DNA from: Micromussa lordhowensis
Taxonomy: Eukaryota; Cnidaria; Anthozoa; Scleractinia; Lobophylliidae
Length of the DNA stretch: 64,000 nucleotides
Direction: 5' to 3'
NCBI GenBank assembly: GCA_964020085.1
Contig: OZ026607.1
Span: forward strand, 2,163,803-2,227,802
Under the pieces are notes generated by a model, which was given only the letters and a program-made list of their open reading frames with translations, was not told the origin of the DNA and did no database searches. Both the position numbers and the translations under genes were made by a program. This document shows, in pieces, positions 22,523 through 34,800 of this stretch; positions within the stretch are counted from its first letter, which is position 1; every line of letters starts with the position of its first letter.

Positions 22523-22528
22523 AATAAA
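22523..22528 (+). terminator. Polyadenylation signal of gene A
   Basis: AATAAA 141 bp after the stop codon of gene A, in sequence alignable with the 3' flank of gene B (CTGCCACACGAAGAATAAAT versus CCGCCACATGAAGAACT). Confidence 0.55.
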
Positions 22529-22869
22529 TCAAATATTTCTTAATTCCTTATTATTACAACAATTTAGCAAAACCCTAGTGGTTTTAACCATTACTAGTTC
22601 ATAGTTTATTGATGATCAAGAAAATGTTTTACCTTATCAACAGATATGATCGACAAGGATGTTATTACATTTCCGTTCTCTTAAAAATGCAAAATTTGAT
22701 AGAATTAGAGTCTAGGCAACGGAAAAATAACTACATAATAATTGGTTTCAGTATTGATTTCAATTACACGTGAATCGTTCGACATTTAACTGAATTTCCA
22801 GGCATTTAGTTTCAAGAAAAGTCACTTTACTTCACAGAAAAGGGCAATAAACAGGTTCCTGCTCTTTAA

Positions 22870-23890
22870 GGTGGAATGGTACCCTAAAAGGGACCAAAAA
22901 GTTTAAATATGGTGAAAAAAGATCAATTGTGTGCGATTGCACTCGGAAAGAGAAAATCAATTTTGAAGGTTTCACTCAAAATGGTTGCTATGGCAACCAG
23001 CCACAGCCCTTTGAGGTAGTGTTTTATAGTATTGACGCCAACACTTCCTGCTCTTTTACAAAACAAAATTTGACTGTCAAACAGGCATATCGTGCAAGTT
23101 TATGTTTTGTTCTGTGCAATGAACCTAAGTTTTGACAGTCAATTCTTGTTTTCAGTGCTTTTAACAGGCTTTATTTGGAAATAACCTTATTTTACACTAC
23201 ACTCAGTGGACAAATCATCTCATGTCACGTAACAGGCGTTAAAATGTTACGATTTTTTTGGTTTATTGCATCACGACACTATTGGTCTTTGATTAGCCCA
23301 AGTTTCAGAAAGTCTACTTAAATATTTTGCAAAGTAGAAATGTTGGCGTGAAGTCAGTCGTTGTAAAAGTAGATATTTCAGAAAAATGCACTTAAAGTTT
23401 CTTACACGAAGAATTGATCATTTAACAAGCCACAAATCGAGGAGGGGGGGTTCAGATTGGATCTCGGGGGAGAGGGTGTACTGGTTGTTCTATTTTGTAA
23501 AAAGTTACGGCAGTTGTAGGAAATATTCGTTTTCATAAGGGAAATGAATGAGCCTGTGAAGGCAATTCGAGGCAAAGGTTTTCACAAGTAGTTATATAAA
23601 TTGAATTATACATGTCTTTCAAACTTTTCTACATAGTTTCGTTCATATTTGTTAAACTAATCTGTATTTTTGGTCACGGTCTTATAGTAAACACCCGTTG
23701 CTATGGCCGTTGCTACGTAAAAAAATTTATACCTCTGTGTACTTTCCTCATATTTCACACTCATCTAAAGGAAAATTCGGCAAGATTGTTTGAAAGTGTT
23801 TTTGACAAGTGTTCAAGGGTCTTAAATCTTCTATTTTCATGAAATTGAATTTTTCTTGAGCATCGCCGTATTTTAGGGTATCATACCACC
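22870..23890. mobile_element. 1.02-kb non-autonomous element with TTAA target
   Basis: The left end GGTGGAATGGTACCCTAAAA and the right end, whose complement is GGTGGTATGATACCCTAAAA, are inverted repeats with 18 of 20 bases equal. Both ends are flanked by TTAA (22,866-22,869 and 23,891-23,894), as in piggyBac- or Kolobok-type insertions. Internal short frames (22,929-23,135; 23,612-23,842) carry nothing recognisable, so it is probably mobilised in trans. Confidence 0.8.
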
Positions 23891-24092
23891 TTAACACCAT
23901 CTTGTTCACGTGTCATTAGTTTTGTCTTGTTTTAGAATTGCACCGTAGAGTTTGGAACCTCTCTGATGAAAATTGTTTTCTTTTCCTTTTGTTTTTCTAA
24001 TGACAAACTGACTTTTCATTTTTGAGCTGCCATTTGCCTCGACTTCAGAACGAGGCCTCTCCAAAACCTTTTCTAGAAGATGAGTACTAAAT

Positions 24093-24411
24093 AACAATTA
24101 TTCCATAAGGCAGAGTTCGAAATGAAGTGATAAAATAACCAACGAACGCGTAGCGCGAGTTGGTTATAATCACTTCATATCCAACAAGGGCGAATGGAAT
24201 AATTGTTTTAGTAAATTCTCAAACCAGGTTTTGCCGTCGATTTTTATTTCGGCCATTATAGAGGGCTGAAGTTGAAAACTTCGTGCGGAAAATTTTTAAA
24301 CTTGGCGCACTATTTTCCATATGACGTAAGACTCCGACTACTGGCTCATAGTCGGAGTTTTTTAGCCAATCAAAAAGCTAGAAATGCAATAGTCGGAGCT
24401 GAGAATTTACT
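24093..24411. mobile_element. Double foldback element, copy 1
   Basis: Two adjacent palindromes. The first (24,093 to about 24,207) has arms AACAATTATTCCAT and its complement, and an inner hairpin AAGTGAT(A)AAATAACC...GGTTATAATCACTT. The second (about 24,210-24,411) has arms AGTAAATTCTC and GAGAATTTACT, with ACTCCGACTA/TAGTCGGAGT inside. The whole unit recurs inverted at 36,678-36,996. Confidence 0.8.
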
Positions 24412-24599
24412 AATTATATATAACCACTTGATCATTTTGAGGAAAAAGAACTCATTTGGATATTATAATGTTTTATGCCATAAGGCAACTTGGTATTGGC
24501 TGATACACTGTTGGATAATTTGCTTGGTATGTCATCTATTATAACTTCACATCATCAATATTAATAAATTGAAGTCACAATGTTTGTGTCTGATTATTT

Positions 24600-25060
24600 C
24601 AAGTGATAAAACATAAGGAAATTTAAAGAAGCTCTGATAGACTGAATGGACATAGAAAACACACACGATACTCACAGGTAACTCGCAAGTAATTCACAGG
24701 GAGCTCAGAGGGAACTCACGGGGATCACCGGGGATATGCCTACGGTATATGCAGTGGGCACGAAATTACCCCACGGGAACCGTTAGAGGACGCTTGGTTG
24801 AAACTCAGGCAGAATGCGCGCAAAACGAGTCTAAAACGGAAAGCTACGCCAGCTATAGACGGGCCAACCAGGAACTACACGCGTAAACTCACGGTGAAAT
24901 GGTCAAGGAAACGCATGGGTAACCCACAGTGGCCGAAATAAGGGGAAAATAGGGGGTACTCATATGGGAAGAATGGGCAAAATAGAGGGGTAACCTGCGG
25001 GAAGTCATACGGGAACGCATCAGATTACGAAAGACAACATACCCCAGAAGTTTACACACT
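24600..25060. repeat. Dispersed repeat with GGGTTACCC-like subunits, copy 1
   Basis: Shares CACGATACTCACAGGTAACT, CCGGGG and ACCGTTAGAGGACGC-like words in order with 40,600-41,100. It consists of short purine-rich subrepeats (CTCACAGGGAGCTCAGAGGG and similar). Class unknown; no coding content. Confidence 0.6.
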
Positions 25061-25530
25061 AAAAAACATAAAATTCATATCTTCTCTCCACCGTGTAATA
25101 TCCTCTATATAATTCGTCTCACTTGAACGTTTCCCTGTCAATCTTACATATGCGCATGCATAATCAACAATTTAGATACGAAAATTTACGAGCGAAACAC
25201 TAATGGTGGCTCTGTTGACAGATGATTTGATAGGCTAGATTCTTTGACTAAGATTTTCATTAATACTAGTATAATTAACGCTGACTGGCTTGCTGAATTT
25301 ATCCACTGGTTCATCTCTAGATAAAAACAATCGATTACAGTATCCACAGATGCGAACAACGGGAATTTATAAGAGAAGTAAAATTCGTTTGACCGGAAGG
25401 GGTATTGACATATTTCATTACGGGGAACTACGATGAAGAATCTCCCGAAAGCCGGTTTAAGACATCCTGAAGATCTGTACATGTAATTTAGGACCTTTAT
25501 AAGCAAGTAAACCATATTTAAGGAACGATA
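25060..25530. other. Distal 5' flank of gene B, including the element-free target paralogue
   Basis: Non-coding. About 25,440-25,515 matches 190-306 left of the transposon, and the sequence continues without interruption into the promoter-proximal DNA. In gene A that DNA starts only after the transposon, so this stretch serves as an internal empty-site control. Confidence 0.7.
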
Positions 25531-25825
25531 CTTGGAAAGGCAGCTGCACTTGACCGGACGAAGAAGTTTTCTGAGAATTGACGGCTAAAAATAACGGACC
25601 AATGACAGCGACGAAAGCATGGGGTGATTGTTTAGATAGTATAAAACGGGGTGGTTTCTGAGAACTGAAGAAAGGAAATAGATATTTTCCTGGTATCGAG
25701 AATGCTCTTTTAAATGCATGTCGCGAAGTGTAGTTATAAAGAAATACGTATTTCATGTGTAATTGTTGTTATGATATAATTACCGAGAAATGTGCCGAAA
25801 AATCGCCTAGAGCGGGAGTTTAAAG
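25531..25825 (+). promoter_or_regulatory. Predicted promoter and 5'UTR exon of ZNFX1-like gene B
   Basis: Paralogous to the gene A promoter. It has TATAAAA at 25,640-25,646, TTCTGAGAA at 25,569-25,577 and again at 25,656-25,664, and a donor TTTAAAG|GTAAGT ending a putative 5'UTR exon at 25,825. The two palindromes keep the same position relative to the TATA box in both genes. The third site of gene A is degenerate here (TTCCTGGTA). Confidence 0.6.
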
Positions 25826-26229
25826 GTAAGTTGCTCAAATACTTGTCTCTTCGCAGTCTGCTATCCCCTATGTAAGAGAGGATTGCTCGATTATTGCGAA
25901 GCAACTGCAAGTTGCATGAAATCGAAACACTGCCTAGTGCCACATGATCGGCTGTACTGCCTCGCAGCGATTTCTTTTCCGCTGTCGTTTCGCAAAGTGC
26001 CGCAGACCTAACGATTCGGACAACGCGACGAAAAGATGTTAAAACTTTGAGCGTTCTGTGTTAAACCTGTCGATAATACAGGTAATTCAGACCCGTTAGT
26101 CAAGTTACATGGCTGCGAACTTATTATCTATTATAAAACCAAGATAAAAGATTTAGCAGCACTGAGCGCATAAATCTTCCTTCACTCTAGCGAAACCTGT
26201 ATGAAAGCTATAGTAATTAATGCTTGCAG

Positions 26230-26520
26230 ATAATACCTGGACATGCACTGACAAATCCGCTGCAGGAGTTAAAGGTGAGTTGATGATTTAAAAAGTACTT
26301 GTCTCTTCGCGGCCTGAAATCTCTGATGTAAGACAGGATTATAAAAAACTTGATGTAGCGAAACAACAGTGCAAGAGTTTTTCCGTTTAATTTACAATAT
26401 CGTTTCGCAAAGTGTCACTGACGCATAGTCAATGGATTCGTTGCAACAACACGAATTCAAAAGATGTTTAGCTTTGAGCTTTGTTCTCAGTCTGAGAGGT
26501 TAGACAGCAAAACGTAATAA
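26230..26520. repeat. Tandem partial duplicate of the gene B 5' exon region
   Basis: Contains GCAGGAGTTAAAG|GTGAGTTGATG, ACTTGTCTCTTCGC and TCGTTTCGCAAAGTG, repeating in order the features of about 25,790-26,050. It brings a second potential 5'UTR donor (26,276/26,277) but no second TATA box or TTCTGAGAA pair. Confidence 0.6.
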
Positions 26521-26999
26521 GAACATTTAGCAGCACGAAAATCTGCATTCACATTTTAACCATAGTCTGCCACTCGGCTAAACCTGAGGCAAAACCTGAA
26601 GGACTTCAGGCACCTCCTTTGCCATCAGTTTTTGTCCCAGTTTGAACAGAAATAAGAGTTATTTTAAATAAATGGGGAATTTACCTAGTTTTAACAATCA
26701 TACATATGACTACCGAACTAAAAACTTTCGTCTGCTGTCTTAATTTTTTTAAAATAATGAACATTAAGATTGATAAAATAAATTTGGAAATCGAGCTCGT
26801 CTTCACGGTCTTTTAGCTGGCTAGCTTTGACAGCTCATACTTTAAACGTCGAACGGAGAAAATTAATTTCACACCAAAGCTTCAGTTTTATATTAGCGAC
26901 ATATTTCGCAGACGATAAAATAAAAGAAAAGAGCAAATTAGAATAGCGACTACACAGAAAAACCGTACACTAAGAAACGTAAAATTAAACGCAAAGTGC

Positions 27000-27340
27000 C
27001 TGCTATAAATATGCATGAACAGGTTTTGGACAACGTTCCCTTGTAAAGTACTTAGTCATCAAACGCTAGAAGCCACCTCTGTTATGATGTTCAAAACTTC
27101 GCATGGATTGACTCCTGAATATCTACAATTTCGATTGGTATCTCGAAATGATATTACTTCGTATCGACTTAGGAATTCTGAAACTAAATTGGTTCTTCCA
27201 CAGCCCCGTACCAAGTTTAAAGAAACGTTTTTCCTCCAGGGGTGCTATGTTGTGCAACACTCCAATCTACAGTTTCTTTCAGCGAATTTAAACGTAAACT
27301 ACGTCATGACAGATTTGAATGACACACGGCATCCTTGAAA
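27000..27340 (+). mobile_element. 3' fragment of a non-LTR retrotransposon
   Basis: The frame 27,015-27,338 encodes a LINE reverse-transcriptase tail (GLTPEYLQFRLVSRN, RLRNSETKLVLPQPRTKF). It has no upstream catalytic part. It lies in the 5'UTR intron of gene B and is a decayed relic. Confidence 0.75.
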
Positions 27341-28882
27341 AGCAGCTTTAGTAATATGATAAATTTTATTTTTATGATACGATATTAATGATTAGTTGGA
27401 TATTATACATACTTTTAAATTGTGCTGAAGGAATCATTCAATCAACGAAAATTGAAAAACGCTACAGACAAATTAAAATGACCGCAGGAAAACTTGTCAT
27501 AAAAACCATATCAAGGAAAGTTCACCGCTTAGCTTTGTCAGCATTGTACATAGCTGCAAATTTTCGCATACTTTAGACCATATATCTGTTCCAGCCGTTT
27601 TCTATTGCCTATTAATAAGAACATGTTTTAGCAGGTTAAGTTTAACTATAATGATTACAGATCCGGGGGGTGGGGGCACCCCCATATATGTGCTATAAAG
27701 GTATGTGCCGGGGGATAGGGTATGGTTTTTGGGGGTTTTCGATTCCCCTGTTGACATTGTGTTGGTTCCTGGTATGATCCTTAGATAGGGTTCCTAAACT
27801 GTATCAGCTAAAATTGCAGTGCGTAAATGCCCAGCTAAACAAAAAACAAATTATATGCTTCCAATGTTACAGAAACGAAATTAAATTAAGGCGGGGGTAA
27901 ACCCGAAAGCCGTATTTTGGCTGGGTATTATGTTTTTAATGCAAATATCTCGTTTACGTTTCAAGCAATCAAGAATCTCTATGCTCATCTCACATATCTA
28001 TGTTTTGGGTTGTTTTGTAAATTTTTTGGTGATTTTTAGGTATATTTGGAGAGAAATAGTTTTTCTCAAAGGATTAGTAAAATTGATGGAAATAGGAAAT
28101 TTTGAAGATTTGTTGTTGTTTTAAAATTAGAGTTTGAAATTAAAAATTGGTAGATACACTCCAAACAGTTGCCCAACAACCTGGGGTGCCATTGTGCGGT
28201 CGGGCAACTGTCTGGTGGTGTTCCATAACCCTTTTTTTCCCTTTCAACCTCTCTTTAAACTTACCAAAATTTCACTTAAATTCACCTTTACCCCCTTCTT
28301 AACCCGATCACGTCATCCTTAGTTTTTGCTTTTTCATTGAAAATTGGGTGCCATTTGTCGGGTTTGGGCTTTAAGTATGACAATGTCAGTGCTCGCCGAG
28401 TTTTAGTTGCTCTCGTTGTTAGTGTTTTAAAATGTTTCAAAGTACGTGGCTTTTGATTTTGTCACGAGAGCTGTACGAGTAAATAAAGCTCTCACTGGAT
28501 TTTTGAGCTTTCAAAACATTTCGTCCATTGCTTGCTTTTTTCAGTTCCTTTACTTGTTGAATATGCTCTGTTTATACAGCCTTGTGCAAAGTGGCTGCAC
28601 AACCAATCAGGATTTTGTATGATCGAATTTACAGCAAACAAAATGTGTGTTGTGTGCTGTGCTGAATTTTGTCTCAGTGCCTTTGTTCCGTCATTTGAAA
28701 TTTGTAATTAGCATAGATTGCTACAAAAAATAAGGTGTTTTAGACCATCAACCTACTTTTATGGTCCTTCTTTACAGACTAACAACCCGTCCAACCCCAC
28801 CCTACCCACCCCAGTTTTGATCAGTTTTTTTTTTGAATACCTACACAACCATGTCACCCTGGTGCTTTGAAATTTTTCACAG
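27341..28882. other. Rest of the 5'UTR intron of gene B
   Basis: AT-rich non-coding DNA. The last about 140 bp (TTTATGGTCCTTCTTTACAG onward) aligns with the end of the corresponding gene A intron and supplies the TTTCACAG acceptor that abuts the ATG at 28,883. No gene seen. Confidence 0.65.
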
Positions 28883-31800
28883 ATGTCACGTGACGTCCGA
28901 AACCCAGCCAAGCACAGAGCTTGGGATCGGAAGCGCAAGTCCGAGGATGTGCCGAGGTTCAATGACCTAAAACGAAGAAAAACGGGAAATGGAGAAGAAA
29001 CGGACAAAACGACTAGGCCCATTGGGTTCAAAGAACTGGAAAACATTTGTAGAGAAGCTGTTCCAGAAACGGGCATTCTAGGGCTGGTTCAGAAAGCCGA
29101 AAGATTCGAAGCCCTCTTAGCTTCAGAAAAAATAAGACCAGATTTGTTGAAGCTGGTAATTTCTGTATTTCGTCTTTTGTGCTCGGCTAACAGCCTAACG
29201 ACCGGAAACGCGGAGAAGCTGCTACGCTCTCCTGAAGCAGAGAAGTTCGTAACGGGGCCTGTTCTTTCCACGTTTGTCAACGAGATGCCTTTTTCAGAAT
29301 GCTGGAAAGATGAAAGCGATCGTGTCGTTGTGTTAAACGATCTGGTCGAAATTTTTCTTGCGCAGATTAAAAGGCTCGGTGAAAGCATAGTGCACAGGCT
29401 GCCACTTCCCCAACTAAGTAACTCGTTGGATGAGCTAAAAGAGAAGAATCTCGTCAAGGACGTCTGCGAACTTGAGAAAAAACTTCAGCAAGTCAAGGAG
29501 TTGAAAAATGAAGTGATTCGGCGGGCAAAGTCAGCGCATGATCAGCAATCAGGGGCGGAGCCCCCGCAGAACTTCAGGGAGCTTAGCGTCATTCCACAAG
29601 CAGCAGACCTTTGTTTCAAGCCTTTTCTGCGCGAAAACATCATAGACAGAAAGTTTAAGGACCTGGACCATTATCTTGACGTGCAGTTTCGCCTTTTAAA
29701 AGAGGATTTCGTAATGCACCTTCGCGATGGCATCAAACAGCTGACAAAGGAAAACAATTCCCTGGAAACGAGTCCTGCTAAGAAAGTTAAACGCGCCGAT
29801 GATGTCTCTGTGTACAATGACGTCACAGTCCTACATCCTGTATGCAACAGGAAAGGCCAGGTTTACAGAATCAGGTTTAACCCGTCTCATCCAAAGGTAA
29901 AGCGAGTGAACTGGGAAAGATCCAAACGGCTCAAGTTTGGCTCGCTGGTTTGTCTTTCTTCGGATGAGTTCAACACACTTGTCTTTGCAACGGTGGAAAA
30001 TCGACGAGCCGAGGGGCTAAGCGTTGGTGAATTGGATATACGTTTTGAAAACATCTCTAAAGAGGAACTTAATCTTTTTGTCACGGAGAAAGAGAGGTTT
30101 GTCATGATAGAGTCGCCTGCTTATTTTGAAGCGTACAGACACGTATTGGAGGCAATGAAGGAGATTAAACCTGAAGAATTCCCTTTCCAGAAGCATATTG
30201 TGGAATGCTGTCGGGAAGTTGGACCTCCAGAATATCAAATGCAAAGAAAACTAGAAGACAAAGCAGTTTTGTTTGATTTCACTGGCATTCTTACAAAGAA
30301 AAAGCCTTCAATGTCTTCCAGAAGAAGTTATTCTGATACCTCGACTTCCAAAATGCTCATTGATGGGAGCTCAAGTTCCAGCTCACAGCAAGAACAGCTG
30401 TCAGCCGTCGTTGTTAACGACTCGTCGAACAGCCTGGATGTTGCTATGGACAACCAGGTGCCTCAAGAGATCTTCAGTTGGCCCGACAGAAAAAGCCTCG
30501 GTTTCAACGAGTCCCAGATGCGCGCTTTCAAACTGGCGCTGACCAAAGAGTTCGCTGTGATCCAAGGACCCCCGGGAACAGGGAAAACGTACGTTGGTTT
30601 GAAGATAGCTCAAGCTCTCTTGCAGAACAACTCTTTCTGGCAAAAGCGCGGTGAAAGGTCTCCCATCTTGATGGTGTCTTACACGAATCACGCTTTGGAT
30701 CAGTTTCTGGAAGGTCTTCTTCCAATGCAGGGTGAGTACACTCAATGCTTTATATTTGTTCATTGACGATAATATTATTATTATATGTTCTCGGCGTAAG
30801 TGACTACAAGTGCTGTTGATAGACTCACACCCGGATAGATAGACAGACAGTCAGCCAGGCAGATAGATAGATAAAACTGACACTTGTTACTGTTCAGATA
30901 TAAGATATTCGGTGCGCCATGAACGAAATAATTACTAAGTACTTCTAGAGCTCCTGACTGTCATTAAACCTCAAAAAGATACGCATGGAGCATACAAAGA
31001 AAAGAACGGAAAATATGGAAACAGAGGGAAAGCAGACGAAACAAAGAACGTAATAGCTGTATCGATTGGTGAACATGTACCCAAGTGCAGGGGCGGATCC
31101 AGGAATTTCTGAAAGGGGGGGTTGTACACTATCAATGAATGTCACCTGTTCATGTCGCTTGTTATACCTGAACTTGCGAAATGTACATTATCTTTTCATA
31201 ACTTGACAAACAGTCGAATGGTGAAAGTGAAGTAACTTCGCAAAAACAATTTTATTCTATTATTATTTTGCGAAGAATCAGGCAAAATAACAAAGCAAAA
31301 ATTCTCAAAGGGGGGGTTGCAACCCCCTCAACCCCTCCCCTGGATCCGCCTCTGAAGTGTTTAAGCCTTGACATGGTTGTTTTTCTCACGGCATGAAAGG
31401 CAAGTTAAAGTGCTGGCGATTTCCAACTTAACAATCCACTGGAAATGAATTTTAGCACACTGGTACTTGTAAGTGTGGACTAGCAATTCAGTAAAAACCA
31501 AACAAACAAAAAAATACGATTTTGGAGATTCAGTTTTGACAACAAAAAATGAGAACTGCGGACTAGGAGCATGCAGTCAGTTGCGGATCTAGGGAAGGGC
31601 CCCCCCTCTAATCTTGGGTTTTGGGGTAAATAAAAATCACAGAAGGAAGAAAAGTTTGCAGGGCAAGCAAAACAAAAGCGTCACCCCACCCCCCCCCCCC
31701 CCCCCCATTCCTTACTTCAAGGTCTGGATTCGCCACTGGAAGTAACAAAATAAGATTCACGATCGTTTGTTAATTGACAGGTATCGTACGAGTGGGCGGC

Positions 31801-34800
31801 CGCAGTAAAAGTGAAAAATTGAAGAACCATTCTTTGGCGTCAATTCGTCGCCAACCATGCCAGCCTGATAGAATGATCCGCAGAGCAAGAAGCGCAGCTA
31901 AGAGGGATATTTATCATGAGAAAAACTACTATCGGCGTTCTTCACTCTTGTTAGAAGCCTCAAGATCAAGCATTTTGTCGATGGATGTCTTTCACCGCTA
32001 TATTCGACGCCAGCATTATGCTCAATTCACAAGAAATCCTTGGAACGCATCGGTTAATGAAGAACTTCTAAAGTGGCTCTTCATAGAAAAGAAGGTTTCC
32101 CGCTCGAAAGATGTTGAAAAGAGTTATGAAAGAGATGACTTCCTTATGGAGTTTGAGGCGCCAGGATTCAGTTTTGACAACAGAGGGGTTTTCGACAAAG
32201 ATGACAACGCCTTACTTATGGGACTAGCTGTCCTCTCGTGGAAAGATGCTAAGAATTCCGGAAAGGTGAGGCAAAATCTGATTAGCGAAGAAGCGATGTC
32301 TGAAAACGAAGAAAGACGCGTTGATAATGTCTACCGTTTGTCGAATAGGCATCGTTGGAGGCTATACAGACTTTGGCGTCAAAGATTGGTCAACGACCAA
32401 AGGAAGCAGTTGCAAATTTGCCAAGTGGAGTTTGAAGAAGCGTTAGCACGTGATAAGGAAGTAACCACGATGGAAGAGTACAGGGTTCTTTGCAATGCAC
32501 GTGTCATTGGCATGACAACAACGTGTGCGGCCAGGTACCGTACAATTCTCCAAAAGATTTGCCCTAAAATCGTTCTGGTTGAAGAGGCTGCTGAGGTCCT
32601 GGAAGCTCACATTATTACCTCATTGACGAAAGGCTGTCAACACTTGATCTTGATTGGTGATCACCAGCAACTAAGGCCTACTCCTGCAGTCTATGAATTA
32701 GCCAAGAAGTACAAACTGGATGTGTCACTGTTCGAGAGAATGGTGAATGTTGGAATTCAGTGTGAAAGGCTGTCCGTTCAACATCGCATGAGACCTGAGA
32801 TCGCTTCCTTAATGAAGCACATCTACGACGATCTGGAGAATCATGAGTCAGTTGAGAAATACGAAAACATCAAAGGAATGAAGAAGAACATGTTCTTCAT
32901 CAGCCACAGCCATTTGGAAGAATCCTGTGATGAGACGCATAGCCATGTAAACGAGCACGAGGCTAAGTTTTTAGTGGCGCTGTGCCGCTACTTGCTTCAA
33001 CAAGGATACTCGTCCAATCAAATCACTCTTTTGACAACCTACACAGGACAGATGTTTGCGATTAGAGACTGTCTCCAAGCGGCCAAAACTGAAGAGCTGG
33101 AGCACGTACGTCTTACCACCGTGGACAACTTTCAAGGTGAAGAAAGTGATATCATTCTACTTTCGCTCGTGCGCAGCAACAAAGACGGAAAAGTTGGCTT
33201 CATCAAGGTTGAAAATCGCGCGTGTGTGGCGCTTTCGCGTGCCAAGAAAGGTTTCTACTGCATTGGAAACTTTGCTCTTCTCTCTGAGCACAGCGACATC
33301 TGGAGCAAAATTGTAGTCGATTTGAAAGCAGGTGGTAACATCGGAAACGCCTTGCCCTTTTCCTGTCAAATCCACCAAGACGAAATGACTGCGGAAACAG
33401 CAGAAGATTTCATTCAAAAAGCTCCAGATGGGGGATGTCAGCGGCCATGTGGCGTGCGTCTGAAGTGCGGTCATGCGTGCAGACAGTTATGTCATCCAAA
33501 TGACACCGAGCACAAGACCTACCCGTGTGGAGAGCCTTGCGGAAGAACCATTAAAGGGTGTGATCATTTGTGTTCAAACACTTGTAGCGAGCCCTGCATA
33601 ACTCGATGCTTGGAAATGGTCGATAAAGTTTTGCCAGATTGTGGTCACACTTTAAAGACAAAGTGCAGCGCTGACCTAAAGGATGCTGAGTGCAAAGAGA
33701 GGTGCGATAAAATCCTGTCCTGTGGCCATCCCTGCCAAAACTGCTGTACAAAACCATGCACGACTAAATGTAACGAGCTCGTAAAGAGAACGGATTGGCC
33801 GTGTGGTCATGAAGTCACCATTGCCTGCTCGGCCACTTCAGTAGATTGTCCTGTTCTTTGTGATGGTGTTTTAGATTGCGGTCACCAGTGCTCTGGCCAA
33901 TGTGGTGAGTGTCGAATGGGTCGAATTCACAAGGGCTGCACAGAGAAATGTAAACGTGTGTTGGTTTGTTCTCATGGCTGTGAAGAGCGCTGCAGCATGC
34001 CATGCCCCCCATGTTCCAAGACGTGTGAAAATCGCTGCGTCCACAGCAAATGTGATGAAACTTGTGGAGAGCCATGCATTCCTTGTCGCTATCCGTGTCC
34101 GTGGGAATGTCAGCATCACAAGTGCTACAAGCGGTGCCACGAGATTTGTGACAGACCCAGATGTGACGAGCCCTGCGTCAAAATCTTGCCTTGCTACCAC
34201 GTTTGCCGTGGGTTGATGTGCGAAGCGGAGTGCATTTGTGCTATCTGCACAAAAAAATACAATGGTAATCCTATTACCGAGATCTTCCTTGGTGGAGAGG
34301 AAGACGAAGATGCCCGCTTCATCAGGCTGCCAGACTGCAAGCATATCTTCGCTGTGTCTGATCTTGACAGGTACTTGTGACCTAAAGTATTTTTAAGTGA
34401 TACCAAACAAAACAGCAAGAATTGATGGAGTTTTAAACACTTACGTTTTCTCTTAGTCGTTGACCGAGACATGATGATTGCTTAAGGGTTCTGAGCAGAT
34501 ACTTACTATAGGAAGTCATTTTGTTGAGTTATCTTTGTAACATTTTTCGGAGTTTTGGCCTCGCAATAATGATAGTGCATGACCTTTCACTGAAACTGAA
34601 TTCCTGGACAGCTGATTCCATTGATTCGACTTCGTTAAATTCCTTTTACCGGTCAAACCCATGCACACATTGTGGCCTGTTCTATGAAATCTCTAAGCCT
34701 CATGAGCAGCTTAGTCTCAGGGTCTTGGTCATAGAACGTGAAAAGAACATGGCAAACGAATAATTCCCAAGTTTCACGCGACTATAATACTCTTTCGTTC

